A DNA stretch of 64,000 nt from Akkermansia muciniphila (GCA_945861415.1 CAMAUV010000003.1:1-64000), one strand, 5' to 3'. Positions 8,672 through 18,103 are shown, counted from the stretch's first letter. Numbers and translations are program-made. The notes: generated by a model not told the origin, from the sequence alone.

Positions 8672-9486
8672 AGCCGCCGCCACTGCAATCCTGTCTCTAT
8701 GAATGCCGGGTCATGCACCAGCGACTGACGCCGAAGCGACACGGGTTTAGCTACCGTGTATTTTACTTCGCGCTCGATTTAGATGAACTGGACGAGGCCG
8801 CTAGCCGGGTCCTGGGCTTTGCGCACAACCGACGCAGCATTTATGAATTTCGGGACACCGATCACCTCACCCTGCCCGGAATGGAATCAGCGGGAGTCCG
8901 GGCCAATCTCACCTCATGGCTCGCTGCCGAGGGGGTGACACTGCCCTCCGAGGGGCGCGTGACGTTTCTCTGCCTCCCCCGCATGCTTGGCTACGTCTTC
9001 AATCCGGTAGCTTTTTATTTCTGCGCGAACGCCGACGGCACTCCCCTCTGCGCAGTCGTTCAGGTGGGGAACACTTTCCGCGAAATTAAGCCCTACCTGA
9101 TTCGGCAACCGGAGAGCGAAGGGTTCTTCCGCCTCGTTACGCCCAAGCATTTTTACGTGTCCCCTTTTACCGGACTGGAGGCCAGTTTTGACTTCAAGCT
9201 CAGAGTGCCCTGCGAACATCTGGAAATTCATATCGACGACCGGGAGGGCGATTCCCGCCTTCTGGTGAGCGCCCTGACGGGCCGGCGGAAGCAGCTGACG
9301 ACATGGAATCTCCTCCAACTGACGCTGAAATGCCCGCTGGTGACCCTGAAGGTCATCACCATGATTCATTGGCAAGCCCTGCGTCTTTGGATAAAGCGGG
9401 TGCCGTATCTCCGCAAAGCCGCCGATCCTCACCTCCAGCGTGGCGTTATGAATCCACACTCTTCCCTCACCAAACCGCCACTATGA
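8668..9486 (+). CDS. DUF1365 family protein
   Basis: The 272-residue product has the family hallmarks: an N-terminal LYECRVMHQRLTPKRHGFSY segment, VTFLCLPRMLGYVFNPVAFY in the first third, and TPKHFYVSPF in the second half. It is soluble and has no signal peptide. The biochemical activity of DUF1365 is unknown to me; genomic context in many proteobacteria is the same as here, between an FAD oxidoreductase and a CFA-synthase-like methyltransferase. It overlaps both neighbours by 4 bp, starting at ATG 8668 inside the stop of the FAD gene. The tight coupling implies that the three proteins act on one substrate. Confidence 0.9.
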   Translation: MKPPPLQSCLYECRVMHQRLTPKRHGFSYRVFYFALDLDELDEAASRVLGFAHNRRSIYEFRDTDHLTLPGMESAGVRANLTSWLAAEGVTLPSEGRVTFLCLPRMLGYVFNPVAFYFCANADGTPLCAVVQVGNTFREIKPYLIRQPESEGFFRLVTPKHFYVSPFTGLEASFDFKLRVPCEHLEIHIDDREGDSRLLVSALTGRRKQLTTWNLLQLTLKCPLVTLKVITMIHWQALRLWIKRVPYLRKAADPHLQRGVMNPHSSLTKPPL

Positions 9487-10748
9487 GCAATGAACTCAGT
9501 CTCACCGACGAAGCGGCAGACGTTCGCGTAGCCAGCTTTGCCGAGTTTCAGGTCCTTGCGGCCCTGCGGCGCATGACGGCCGGCTGTCTCCGCCTTGAGC
9601 TACCCTGTGGCGGTGTGGAGCAAATCGGCGAGTCCGGCGCGGAAATTTCGGCGTCCATTCTGATCCGGAATTTCGAATTCTTTCGCAAAGTCATGCTCTA
9701 CGGAGACATCGGATTTGGGGAATCCTACGTCGATGGCGACTGGGATACGCCTTCCATCGAGCGAGTGATTTCGTGGGCGATTCTCAATGTGGAGCAAACT
9801 CCGACCATGTCTGGCAGCAAGATGAAAAGCGGTATGCTGGGCCTGCTGAAAGCCGCCAACCGCCTGCGCCACCTCATCCGCCCCAACAGCGTCAAAACTG
9901 CCCGGCGGAACATCGCAGAGCACTACGATCTGGGAAACGATTTCTACAAACTGTGGTTAGATGAAACCATGACGTATTCCAGCGCTCTGTTTTCCCGGCA
10001 CGGCATGACCCTGCAGGAGGCGCAGGTGGAGAAATACGATGCACTCTGCCGCAAACTTCACCTAAAGGCTGCGGATCACGTGCTGGAGATCGGCACTGGC
10101 TGGGGAGGCTTTGCCAGCCACGCCGTTCGCCATTACGGCTGCAGGGTCACCACTGTCACCATTTCCGCTGCCCAGTGCGCTTACGCCAAAGAGCTATTTG
10201 CGAGGGAAGGGATCGCCGGCAGGGTGGATGTGCGGTTGCAGGACTACAGGGATATTACCGGTCGGTTCGACAAGATTGCGTCTATCGAAATGATGGAGGC
10301 GCTGGGCGATGCCTACCTAGAAACCTACTGTGCGACTCTTCACCGGCTTCTCACGCCGCAGGGAATCGCAGGTGTGCAGTATATCACCTGCCCGGACAGC
10401 CGCCACGCGGCGATGAAGAAGGGCGTGGACTGGATTCAAAAGTACATTTTTCCCGGCTCCCTGCTGCTCGGTATTGGGCGTGTGAATGAAGCCCTGCGGA
10501 AAACCGGCGACCTCTCCCTCCACCGTCTGGATGACATGGGTCCGGACTATGCGAGGACGCTGAATGAGTGGTGGAAGAGGTTCAACGAGAAACGCGAAGA
10601 AGTGCTCGCTCAGGGCTTTAGTGAAGCCTTTATACGGAAGTGGAACTACTACCTCCAGTATTGCGAGGCGGCCTTCGCCATGAGAAATATCAGTGTCGTG
10701 CAGGCAGTCTATACGCGGCCAAACAATCGCAGCCTTCCCTGGGCCTGA
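9483..10748 (+). CDS. CFA-synthase-like SAM-dependent methyltransferase
   Basis: The 421-residue protein has an N-terminal acyl-lipid-binding region (GDIGFGESYVDGDWDTPS), the segment RRNIAEHYDLGNDFYKLWLD, and a class I SAM site VLEIGTGWGGFASHAV (about residues 201-216). It belongs to the cyclopropane fatty acid synthase superfamily, which moves a methyl or methylene group from SAM onto the double bond of a phospholipid acyl chain. Two of the five bicarbonate ligands known in E. coli Cfa differ: the Cys of YSCAYW is Ser (YSSALF), and the His of LLHTIG is Gln (VQYITC); the Glu is kept in MMEALG. The enzyme may therefore not make an ordinary cyclopropane ring. The start overlaps the DUF1365 stop (ATGA at 9483). 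Confidence 0.88.
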   Translation: MSNELSLTDEAADVRVASFAEFQVLAALRRMTAGCLRLELPCGGVEQIGESGAEISASILIRNFEFFRKVMLYGDIGFGESYVDGDWDTPSIERVISWAILNVEQTPTMSGSKMKSGMLGLLKAANRLRHLIRPNSVKTARRNIAEHYDLGNDFYKLWLDETMTYSSALFSRHGMTLQEAQVEKYDALCRKLHLKAADHVLEIGTGWGGFASHAVRHYGCRVTTVTISAAQCAYAKELFAREGIAGRVDVRLQDYRDITGRFDKIASIEMMEALGDAYLETYCATLHRLLTPQGIAGVQYITCPDSRHAAMKKGVDWIQKYIFPGSLLLGIGRVNEALRKTGDLSLHRLDDMGPDYARTLNEWWKRFNEKREEVLAQGFSEAFIRKWNYYLQYCEAAFAMRNISVVQAVYTRPNNRSLPWA

Positions 10749-10754
10749 CCTGCC

Positions 10755-11084
10755 GTGAAAGGTCTTCGACTCTACTTTGTCATCGTCCTTGCAGCCATGC
10801 TGGCGGTGACCACATGGGCCAGCATGCACGTGGCCCTGTGGAAGATGCCGCGCGAGATGGCGACACACCCGTGGTTCATTGCCACGCTAGTGGACACCTA
10901 TTTTGCCTTCATCGTCTTTTGGCTTTGGCTGGCATGGCGGGAGCGCACATGGGCGGCCAGGATCGGGTGGCTCGCCGGCATCCTGCTGCTGGGAAACATT
11001 GCCATGGCCATCTACATGCTCATTCGTCTGGCTAAGCTTCCCAAAGGAGCCGGACCTCAGGCCCTGCTGCTCCGGGATCCATGA
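10755..11084 (+). CDS. small membrane protein, DUF1475-like
   Basis: A 109-residue protein with three predicted membrane helices: residues about 5-25, 43-62 and 68-92, the middle one rich in Trp (FWLWLAWRERTW). The phrase LVDTYFAFIVFWLWLAWRE resembles DUF1475. No catalytic motif is visible. It begins 6 bp after the CFA-like gene and overlaps the next gene by ATGA, so it is an integral part of the operon, possibly a membrane anchor or partner for one of the lipid enzymes. That role is an inference from position only. Confidence 0.75.
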   Translation: MKGLRLYFVIVLAAMLAVTTWASMHVALWKMPREMATHPWFIATLVDTYFAFIVFWLWLAWRERTWAARIGWLAGILLLGNIAMAIYMLIRLAKLPKGAGPQALLLRDP

Positions 11085-11578
11085 ACGCGACTTCAGAAAT
11101 ACCGGATGGATTCTGGCAGCGGCGCATCCTCGGCCCTCTGGTGGCGCAACTTACCCAAGGCATTAGCGCGGAACGGATTTCGCTCACCATCTCCCTCGGC
11201 CTCACTATCGGAATCTTCCCCATTCTCGGCTCACGGGCCATCCTTGTCAGCCCTGCGGCGTGGATGCTGAAATTAAACCAGCCTATTATTCACACCGTCA
11301 CTTTTCTGACATTCCCCCTGCAGTGCCTTCTTCTGCTCCCGTTTTACCGCGCCGGCGAGGCGTTGTTTGGCCAGCCCTCTATTCCTCTGAGTATTCCTCT
11401 CATCATCAACCGCTTCTTTGAAAACATCGGCAAGTTTATGCAGGACTACGGCATGACCGGGTTGCGCGGCATAGCCGTGTGGGCTCTCGTGGCCCCGGTG
11501 CTGGCGGCCCTGATATACTATATTGTTAGGATCCCGCTGCGTTCCATGGCCCACCGTCTGAACTGTTCCAAATCATGA
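11081..11578 (+). CDS. DUF2062 membrane protein
   Basis: The 165-residue protein matches the DUF2062 pattern: an N-terminal amphipathic region, then a glycine-rich membrane hairpin ISLGLTIGIFPILGSRAI, a second hydrophobic segment around FLTFPLQCLLLLPFYRAG, and a last helix WALVAPVLAALIYYIV before a basic end. DUF2062 proteins are found with glycosyltransferase or lipid genes; their function is unknown. Start and end both overlap neighbours by 4 bp. It is the seventh gene of the lipid operon. Confidence 0.82.
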   Translation: MNATSEIPDGFWQRRILGPLVAQLTQGISAERISLTISLGLTIGIFPILGSRAILVSPAAWMLKLNQPIIHTVTFLTFPLQCLLLLPFYRAGEALFGQPSIPLSIPLIINRFFENIGKFMQDYGMTGLRGIAVWALVAPVLAALIYYIVRIPLRSMAHRLNCSKS

Positions 11579-12354
11579 TGACAATGCTGGCAACCGGGTG
11601 GGCAATTTCCGCCACCGCATTCCTGCTCACGTGGATCGCCTGCGTGAAGCTGAAGAACTATGGCTACCTCGATGTCATTTGGTCCTATAGTGTGGCTCTT
11701 CTGGCTCCCATCTATGCGGTGGCCGGAACGGGGCTGCCGCTGAGGAAATGGCTCTTCGCTGCCGCAGGCACCGCATGGAGCCTCCGGTTGGGCACCTATC
11801 TCCTCCGCCGGGTGTGCAAGCACCACCCACAAGAGGACACCCGCTACACCACCCTGCGTCAGCGATGGCCCGGACCGGGTATGTTCCTTGTCTTCTTTCA
11901 AGTCCAAGCGGTGATCGCCACCTTATTTTCGCTACCCTTTCTGCTGGCCGCCCTTGATGCTTCATCTGTTCTGCACCCGCTGGAGTGGACAGGGCTGGCT
12001 CTCGCCCTGACTGCTCTGGCTGGTGAATCGCTGGCAGACCGGCAGATGGCCCGCTTCAAGAGCGATCCGGCCAACCGCGGCAAAGTGTGTGAGGCGGGGC
12101 TGTGGGGATACTCCCGGCATCCCAATTACTTTTTTGAGGCCCTCCTCTGGGTGGGATTTTCGCTAGCCGCTCTGCCCCTGACGCTTGGCTGGGTCACTCT
12201 CGCCTGTCCGCTGCTAATGCTCTATTTTCTTTTCAAGGTGACCGGAATTCCACTCACCGAGCAACACTCCGTCCAGAGTAAAGGCGACCTTTACCGCGAC
12301 TATCAGCGGCGGGTGAACGCCTTCGTCCCGTGGTTTCCGCGTATTAGTCCATGA
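11575..12354 (+). CDS. DUF1295 / steroid 5-alpha-reductase-like membrane enzyme
   Basis: The 259-residue protein has about six hydrophobic helices and the signature of the DUF1295 branch of the steroid 5-alpha-reductase/isoprenylcysteine methyltransferase fold: [13 protein letters not shown] near the N-terminus, [10 protein letters not shown] in the middle, and [18 protein letters not shown] followed by [19 protein letters not shown] at the C-terminus. The SRHPNY segment is the nicotinamide or SAM cofactor region in characterised relatives. It could reduce or otherwise modify an unsaturated acyl or isoprenoid chain in the membrane. The gene starts ATGATG inside the DUF2062 stop and overlaps the next methyltransferase gene. 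Confidence 0.86.
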   Translation: MMTMLATGWAISATAFLLTWIACVKLKNYGYLDVIWSYSVALLAPIYAVAGTGLPLRKWLFAAAGTAWSLRLGTYLLRRVCKHHPQEDTRYTTLRQRWPGPGMFLVFFQVQAVIATLFSLPFLLAALDASSVLHPLEWTGLALALTALAGESLADRQMARFKSDPANRGKVCEAGLWGYSRHPNYFFEALLWVGFSLAALPLTLGWVTLACPLLMLYFLFKVTGIPLTEQHSVQSKGDLYRDYQRRVNAFVPWFPRISP

Positions 12355-13379
12355 ATATCGATCGTCTCATCTCATCCGGGCTGGTGCCCGACTTCGCAAT
12401 TCGCGCCGGCATCCGGCATCTGCTTCGCGGCACCATCCGCGAGCACACGCAACCGGATGCGGTTTCCCAACTCGCCACACTGCAGGCTTATGTCGAAGAT
12501 CTGCGCACCCGCAGCGTTGCCGAGCAGACTCAGGTTGCCAATGAACAGCACTACGAAGTGCCGTCGCGCTTTTACGAATTGAGCCTCGGTCGCCGCTTAA
12601 AATACAGCTCTGGCTACTGGAAGCCCGAGACGCAGACGCTCGACGAAGCTGAGGAAAACATGCTCGCTCTGACCTGTTCCCGCGCCGGACTCAAGGACGG
12701 CGACCGCGTTCTGGAACTGGGCTGCGGTTGGGGCTCACTCTCGCTCTGGATGGCAGAGCATTACCCCAACTCAAAAATCACCGCCGTCTCCAACAGCCGG
12801 ACACAGAAGGCCCACATCGACGCTGCTGCCGCTGCCCGCAAGTTCAAGAACCTGACCATCTTGACCTGCGACATGAATGTCTTCGACACAGAGGAACGCT
12901 TCGACCGCGCGGTGAGCGTGGAAATGTTCGAGCACATGAAAAACTATCAGTTGCTCATCGGTAATGTGGCCCGCTGGCTGAAACCTGGGGGCACTCTGTT
13001 CGTCCACATTTTCACGCATCGCGAGCTGGCCTATCACTATGAGGACAAAGGCCCATCCGACTGGATGACGCGCCACTTTTTCAGCGGGGGACAGATGCCC
13101 AGTGACGACCTGCTGCTTTACTTTCAGGATGCTCTGCGCATCCGCCGGCACTGGCGCGTGAACGGCACACACTACGGCAAAACCGCCAATGCATGGCTGG
13201 CCAATATGGATGCCCACAAAGCGGAGATCGCCCAAGTGTTTGCCGAAACATATGGCGCGGATCAGGCCGCAACATGGGTGATGCGCTGGCGCGTCTTCTT
13301 CATGGCCTGTGCGGAACTCTGGAACTTCCGCCGCGGCAACGAGTGGCTGGTGTCCCATTACCTTTTCGAAAAGCCATGA
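12351..13379 (+). CDS. second CFA-type SAM-dependent methyltransferase
   Basis: The 342-residue protein lacks the long N-terminal lipid-binding region of true Cfa but has the methyltransferase half: [29 protein letters not shown] motif [16 protein letters not shown] (about residues 121-136) and [12 protein letters not shown]. Compared with E. coli Cfa the Cys of the YSCAYW motif is Ser, while the His is kept (FVHIFTH). Sequence style is closest to the branch of CFA-like enzymes related to plant N-methyltransferases. It is the last gene of the operon and overlaps DUF1295 by ATGA. Having two divergent methyltransferases in a single operon suggests two successive or alternative methyl transfers. 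Confidence 0.85.
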   Translation: MNIDRLISSGLVPDFAIRAGIRHLLRGTIREHTQPDAVSQLATLQAYVEDLRTRSVAEQTQVANEQHYEVPSRFYELSLGRRLKYSSGYWKPETQTLDEAEENMLALTCSRAGLKDGDRVLELGCGWGSLSLWMAEHYPNSKITAVSNSRTQKAHIDAAAAARKFKNLTILTCDMNVFDTEERFDRAVSVEMFEHMKNYQLLIGNVARWLKPGGTLFVHIFTHRELAYHYEDKGPSDWMTRHFFSGGQMPSDDLLLYFQDALRIRRHWRVNGTHYGKTANAWLANMDAHKAEIAQVFAETYGADQAATWVMRWRVFFMACAELWNFRRGNEWLVSHYLFEKP

Positions 13380-13468
13380 TACCGAATCCAAAATCAAACT
13401 CTCCCTCCCGGCGGCAGCATCCGCGTTTCTTTGCTGGAAAACGCCAATTTCATGCAGCAAGACGAAAC

Positions 13469-16400
13469 ATGATTCGTTCAGGACTCCTCATTTTTCTTTT
13501 CTCCGCAAGTCTGCTGCCGGCACAGATCTCCTTCATTCCTTCGCTAACCGTGGAGCAGACACAGGTGCCGGCTTTTCCTAACTGGGAACCCTCCGCAGTG
13601 GCACAGACGGTGGAACATCCGGAGCAACTGGCGAATTTCCGTCTGCGCATGGACTACCGCATTCCCAAAGGGGCAAGACTGGCACTACAACTAGGGCAGG
13701 CGCGCACACTGGAGTTGTCAGGGAAGGCGGACGCATGGCGCAAGCTAGATCTTCAGTATGAGCACCTAGCGGGCAAGACGGGGTCCATTACAGCTTCCGT
13801 CGACGGAGAGCCTCTGGTGGAGACAAAATTGAGTGGAGGTGGTGAGACTCCCGTTGGGGTTGGGGACATTTCACTCAGTGGCGATTTCACAGCCATGGTT
13901 CGCTTCACGGCAAAGGGGGACGGCGCACTGTTCTCTAAGTGCAGCCCTGAAAAGTGGGAGCCTGGCGCCAGAATGCTGGGACTTCGCGGAGGGAAAATGT
14001 TTTACGACATAGGCTGGCTGGGAGCATTGAGCGGCAGCAGGGGTGGACTGAACGACGGCAAGCCACACACCGCTGTCCTGCGGGTGAAGGACGGCACGGC
14101 CACACTTTTTGTAGACGGCAAGGCGGACGGCAAGAAAGATGGTTTTACCCGGCCGGATAAACCGGAGCACAAGGTCCACATCGCCAAAGGGGCGAAAGAC
14201 TTTGAAGGAGACCTCAAGGATGGCTCGGTGGAAAATCTACGCATCTGGGAGCGCGCCCTCGACGACGGAGAAGCAAAACTGCTGAGTTCCGGAAAAGCGG
14301 ATGCGGTGAATACCCCGGCAGTAAACTGGGTGCCCTCGGCTGGTGTAGCTACTTTCCCTAAAGGGATCGCCGGGGTGCCGGTAAAAGTTGCGTTAACCGC
14401 GACCGGCGGAGCGGAAGTGCGCGGCTCATGGGTGCAACCGCTGGGCGATACGGATCACGCGGACATTATCTCCAAATGGGGTGGAGCAACGCTCGCGGAG
14501 GGCGGAAGGATTTATAATCAGCTCTGCATCACCTGCCATGGCAACGCCTTGCAGGAGGGCTCCATGCCCACATCCCGGCATTTTCACAAAGATGCTTTTA
14601 AGAACGGCAGCGATCCCTTCCGCCAATACCAGACCCTCGTGCAGGGCTACGGCCTGATGATGCCGATGCCGCAATACACTGCGGAGCAGAAGTATGCGAT
14701 GGTGCATTACATCCGCGAGACATTCCTCGCTCCGCACAATCCCTCGCAGTTCACAAAACTGGATGGCACATGGCTCGCTTCGCTGCCGATGGGCATGAAA
14801 ACGCTCCCAAAACAGGAGGTGCGCGAGGACGACTCAAAGCAGTATTTGAAAATGAATTACGGGCCAGCGCTCACATGGACCTACAGGGTGAAGGCAGACC
14901 ACATCGCTTACAAAGGTATTGCCATGCGCCTCGACGCCGGAGACGGCGGAGTTTCGCGCGGGCGCTCATGGATGGTTTTTGATCACGACACCATGGGTGT
15001 GGCGGCGGTGACCACTGGAAGCTTCATGGACTGGAAAGGCGTCGCCTTCGATGGCTCGCACGGCACGCATCCATCACTCACCGGCGGCAAACTGATCACG
15101 CTTCCGCCGGGACCTGGTTGGGCTAATCCTGAGAACGGCACTTGGGAAGACACGCGCTTCCGCGGCCGGGACGGCAAACCCTACGGTCCCCTTCCCCGGC
15201 AGTGGGCGCAGTTTCGCGGGCAATACTTCCACGGAAGCCAAACCGTGCTGAGCTATACCATTGGCGACGCAACGGTGCTGGAAGCTTCGGAAGGCGTGGA
15301 ATATGGCCCGGTGCCGGTCATCCTGCGCACGCTGAACGTCGGCAAGTCCTCGCGCGACATGAAGCTACGACTGGCTTCAGAATCGGACGGGCTGACAGTG
15401 ACGGTGTTTGGGGCAGAATTGAAAACAGTGAATGAGAATGGTGTCACCGTCCTCGTGATTCCCGCCGCAGAGACTCCGGTAAATATGGTGATCGCTCTGA
15501 CAAAAGGCGCGGATGCCGGCAGCGTCGCGGCTCTAACGAAAGGCGGACGCTTCCCTATGAATCTGCAGACGCTGACGGAAGGCGGGCCGCCCCGGTGGCC
15601 AGAAGTGGTGACCACAAAAGGCATTCAGGGCGCGGATGACGGACCCTTCGCCACCGACATTTTGACGCATCCCGAAAGCGCCCAGAATCCATGGCAAAGC
15701 TGGATTCGGCTCACAGGCTTTGACTTTTTCGCTGACGGAGACCGGGCGGCAGTCTGCACATGGATGGGGGACGTGTGGATCGTGGAAGGCGCGGCCCAAA
15801 AGCCCCTAGGTGATCTTAAGTGGCGGCGAATCGCCACGGGTATGTTTCAGCCGCTGGGACTCAGGATTGTGAAAGAGACGATCTATGTGACCTGCCGCGA
15901 CCAGATCGCACGCCTCCGCGATCTGAATGCCGATGGAGAGACAGATTTCATCGAGTGCTTCAACAATGACGCGCAGGTCACCGAGCACTTCCACGAGTTC
16001 GCCATGGGGCTGCAGACGGATGAAGCCGGAAATTTCTATTACGCCAAATCCGCCTGCCATGCGAAACCTGCGCTCGTGGCCCATCACGGCACTTTGCTGC
16101 GGGTGAGTGCTGACGGCTCGCGCACAGACATTCTCGCCACCGGTTTCCGCGCGGCCAATGGTGTATGCCTCAACCCGGACGGCACCTTCTTCGTCACCGA
16201 CCAAGAAGGCCACTGGACGCCCAAGAACCGCATCAATCTGGTGCAGGGCAAAGGACCACAGGAGTTCTACGGCAATATGATGGGCTACCATGAAATCACG
16301 GACGAAAGCGATACCGGAATGAAGCAGCCGCTCTGCTGGATCACGAACGCCTTCGACCGCTCCCCCAGTGAACTGCTTTGGGTGCCCAAAGAGGCCAAGT

Positions 16401-16960
16401 GGGGGCCGCTTAATGGTAAGCTCCTTAACCTGTCCTACGGCTACGGCAAAATTTATACGGTGCCCCACGAGAGCGGAATGGGCCTTCCTCAGGGCGGGAT
16501 GTGCGCACTGCCCATGCCCCAGTTCCCCACCGGTGTGATGCGCGGGCGCTTCCATCCGCGCGACGGCCAATTTTACGGCTGCGGGATGTTCGCGTGGGCT
16601 GGACAGCAGAGCCAGCCCGGCGGCTTTTACCGTGTGCGCTACACCGGCAAGCCTGCCGTACAGCCCACCGGGTTAAACTTTGAAAAAGGTCTTATCCGCA
16701 TTGAATTCAGCGATGCGCCAGCTGCGGCCGAGTGCCGCTTGAAGACATGGAACATCAAGCGCTCAGGCAACTACGGCAGCAACCATGACAACGAACAACA
16801 ACTCACCGTAGAACGCACCGAACTCAATGGCCGCACGCTGATAATTCACTGCGCCGGACTCGCTCCCACAAGGTGCCTCGAAATCACCTGCCAGTTGAAA
16901 CTGCCCGGCGGAGAGCAAGCAGAGCGCGTCATCCACGCAACCGTGCATCAGTTGCCCTGA
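13469..16960 (+). CDS. large secreted LamG, cytochrome c and beta-propeller protein
   Basis: The 1163-residue protein starts with a Sec signal peptide (MIRSGLLIFLFSASLLPAQ). A LamG/concanavalin-like domain spans about residues 130-275. A single c-type haem site CITCHG (Cys353, Cys356, His357) follows in a short cytochrome domain ending near residue 430. Then comes a large region resembling DUF6797 of PVC secreted proteins (about 440-700), and a C-terminal six-bladed propeller-like region (about 760-1060, with GMFQPLGLRIV and FRAANGVCLNPDG) ahead of a final beta domain. Domain sets like this are typical of planctomycete and verrucomicrobial proteins thought to act on complex polysaccharides or alcohols with electron transfer. 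The substrate cannot be told. I chose ATG 13469 because it opens the signal peptide. It follows the lipid operon by 89 bp. Confidence 0.8.
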   Translation: MIRSGLLIFLFSASLLPAQISFIPSLTVEQTQVPAFPNWEPSAVAQTVEHPEQLANFRLRMDYRIPKGARLALQLGQARTLELSGKADAWRKLDLQYEHLAGKTGSITASVDGEPLVETKLSGGGETPVGVGDISLSGDFTAMVRFTAKGDGALFSKCSPEKWEPGARMLGLRGGKMFYDIGWLGALSGSRGGLNDGKPHTAVLRVKDGTATLFVDGKADGKKDGFTRPDKPEHKVHIAKGAKDFEGDLKDGSVENLRIWERALDDGEAKLLSSGKADAVNTPAVNWVPSAGVATFPKGIAGVPVKVALTATGGAEVRGSWVQPLGDTDHADIISKWGGATLAEGGRIYNQLCITCHGNALQEGSMPTSRHFHKDAFKNGSDPFRQYQTLVQGYGLMMPMPQYTAEQKYAMVHYIRETFLAPHNPSQFTKLDGTWLASLPMGMKTLPKQEVREDDSKQYLKMNYGPALTWTYRVKADHIAYKGIAMRLDAGDGGVSRGRSWMVFDHDTMGVAAVTTGSFMDWKGVAFDGSHGTHPSLTGGKLITLPPGPGWANPENGTWEDTRFRGRDGKPYGPLPRQWAQFRGQYFHGSQTVLSYTIGDATVLEASEGVEYGPVPVILRTLNVGKSSRDMKLRLASESDGLTVTVFGAELKTVNENGVTVLVIPAAETPVNMVIALTKGADAGSVAALTKGGRFPMNLQTLTEGGPPRWPEVVTTKGIQGADDGPFATDILTHPESAQNPWQSWIRLTGFDFFADGDRAAVCTWMGDVWIVEGAAQKPLGDLKWRRIATGMFQPLGLRIVKETIYVTCRDQIARLRDLNADGETDFIECFNNDAQVTEHFHEFAMGLQTDEAGNFYYAKSACHAKPALVAHHGTLLRVSADGSRTDILATGFRAANGVCLNPDGTFFVTDQEGHWTPKNRINLVQGKGPQEFYGNMMGYHEITDESDTGMKQPLCWITNAFDRSPSELLWVPKEAKWGPLNGKLLNLSYGYGKIYTVPHESGMGLPQGGMCALPMPQFPTGVMRGRFHPRDGQFYGCGMFAWAGQQSQPGGFYRVRYTGKPAVQPTGLNFEKGLIRIEFSDAPAAAECRLKTWNIKRSGNYGSNHDNEQQLTVERTELNGRTLIIHCAGLAPTRCLEITCQLKLPGGEQAERVIHATVHQLP

Positions 16961-16984
16961 TACGCTGCCGTCCCGGCTCCTTCC

Positions 16985-18103
16985 TCACGCCAAAATGGCC
17001 GCATCCCAGTCTTTCCAGACGGGATCGAATCCGCGGGCGCGCAGGACACTGGCGACTTCTTCAGGGGAGCGGTGGTCAGCGATGTCAAACTGGCCGGTGG
17101 CATTCTCGCAGGAGGACTTGCGCTCCAACTCTACGCGACGGCCGCGGACGGTGAGGTGCAGGTCATCGCGGCCCTGACCGGTATAGCCGCCGGGTTCGGT
17201 GTGGCTGCCGGCGCTCATGACGGTGATGCCCAGCGGCAGGAGGGAGTCCCGCAGGGAGGCGGGCTCGCGCGTGCTGAGCACGATGCCGACCTGCGGGAAG
17301 CAGATACGGAAAGCGCAGACCATTTGCACAAAGTTACGGTCATCCAGCCATGTGCGCGGCTGGAATTCACCGGCGGCCGGACGCAGACGCGGAAACGCCA
17401 CGGTGTAGCTCGACTTCCACCAGTGCGCTTGCATGTACTCCACGTGGGCGGCCAGCGAAATGGCCTCCGTGCGCCAGTCGGCGAGTCCGAAGAGTGCGCC
17501 CAATCCGATGCGGCGGAATCCGCCCGCGCAGCCGCGTTCCGGACACGCGAGACGCCAGTCGAAGTCGCGCTTGGGGCCCGCAGTATGATACTCCGCATAG
17601 GCTTCCCGGTCGTAGGTTTCCTGATAAACGACGAGCCCTTCCGCGCCAGCGTCGACCATGCGGCGGTATTCATCCGTTTCCATCGGGCCGACCTCAATGG
17701 CCAGCGTGGGCACGGTTTCGCGCAGCGCAGCGAGACACTCTTCCAGATATCCATTACTGACAAACTTCGGATGCTCCCCGGCGACGAGCAGGATGTGACG
17801 AAATCCCTGCGCGCAGAGGTGCTCCGCCTCCTTCACAACCTGCTCCACACTGAGAGTCACGCGGAAGATCGCGTTGTCGCGCGAGAATCCGCAGTAGGCG
17901 CAGTTGTTCACGCATTCGTTGGAAAGGTAGAGCGGGGCAAAGAGCCGCATCGTCTTCCCAAAGTGCTGCCGGGTCAGCCGTGCGGCCTCAATGGCCATGC
18001 CCTCGAGTTCCGCTGGAATTTTCGGCGCCAGCAATCCTTCCATCCGGCGCAGCAGCGCGGACTTTTCATGAGGCAGGCGGTTAAAGACTTCGACGAATGA
18101 CAT
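16985..18103 (-). CDS. thiH: 2-iminoacetate synthase (radical SAM)
   Basis: ThiH cleaves tyrosine to dehydroglycine (2-iminoacetate) for assembly of the thiazole ring of thiamine, in anaerobic or low-oxygen-tolerant organisms. The 372-residue protein has the radical SAM cluster motif CVNNCAYCGF (Cx3Cx2C) at about residues 63-72, followed by the typical LLVAGEHPKF and SFPRLRPA-like YTVAFPRLRPAAGEF segments, and a C-terminal STRE..(S)AGSHTEPGGY region. Length fits the family. The start at ATG 18103 is preferred over a TTG seven codons upstream. thiG and thiS are not adjacent, so the pathway is split. It runs in the same direction as citrate synthase, 101 bp downstream of that gene's stop. Confidence 0.92.
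   Translation of the reverse strand: MSFVEVFNRLPHEKSALLRRMEGLLAPKIPAELEGMAIEAARLTRQHFGKTMRLFAPLYLSNECVNNCAYCGFSRDNAIFRVTLSVEQVVKEAEHLCAQGFRHILLVAGEHPKFVSNGYLEECLAALRETVPTLAIEVGPMETDEYRRMVDAGAEGLVVYQETYDREAYAEYHTAGPKRDFDWRLACPERGCAGGFRRIGLGALFGLADWRTEAISLAAHVEYMQAHWWKSSYTVAFPRLRPAAGEFQPRTWLDDRNFVQMVCAFRICFPQVGIVLSTREPASLRDSLLPLGITVMSAGSHTEPGGYTGQGRDDLHLTVRGRRVELERKSSCENATGQFDIADHRSPEEVASVLRARGFDPVWKDWDAAILA

Noticed and set aside
5851..13379. Lipid operon read as carotenoid or sterol pathway because of the FAD oxidoreductase and the 5-alpha-reductase-like protein
   Set aside because: No phytoene or squalene genes; the set desaturase, DUF1365 and CFA-like enzymes points to acyl-chain chemistry.
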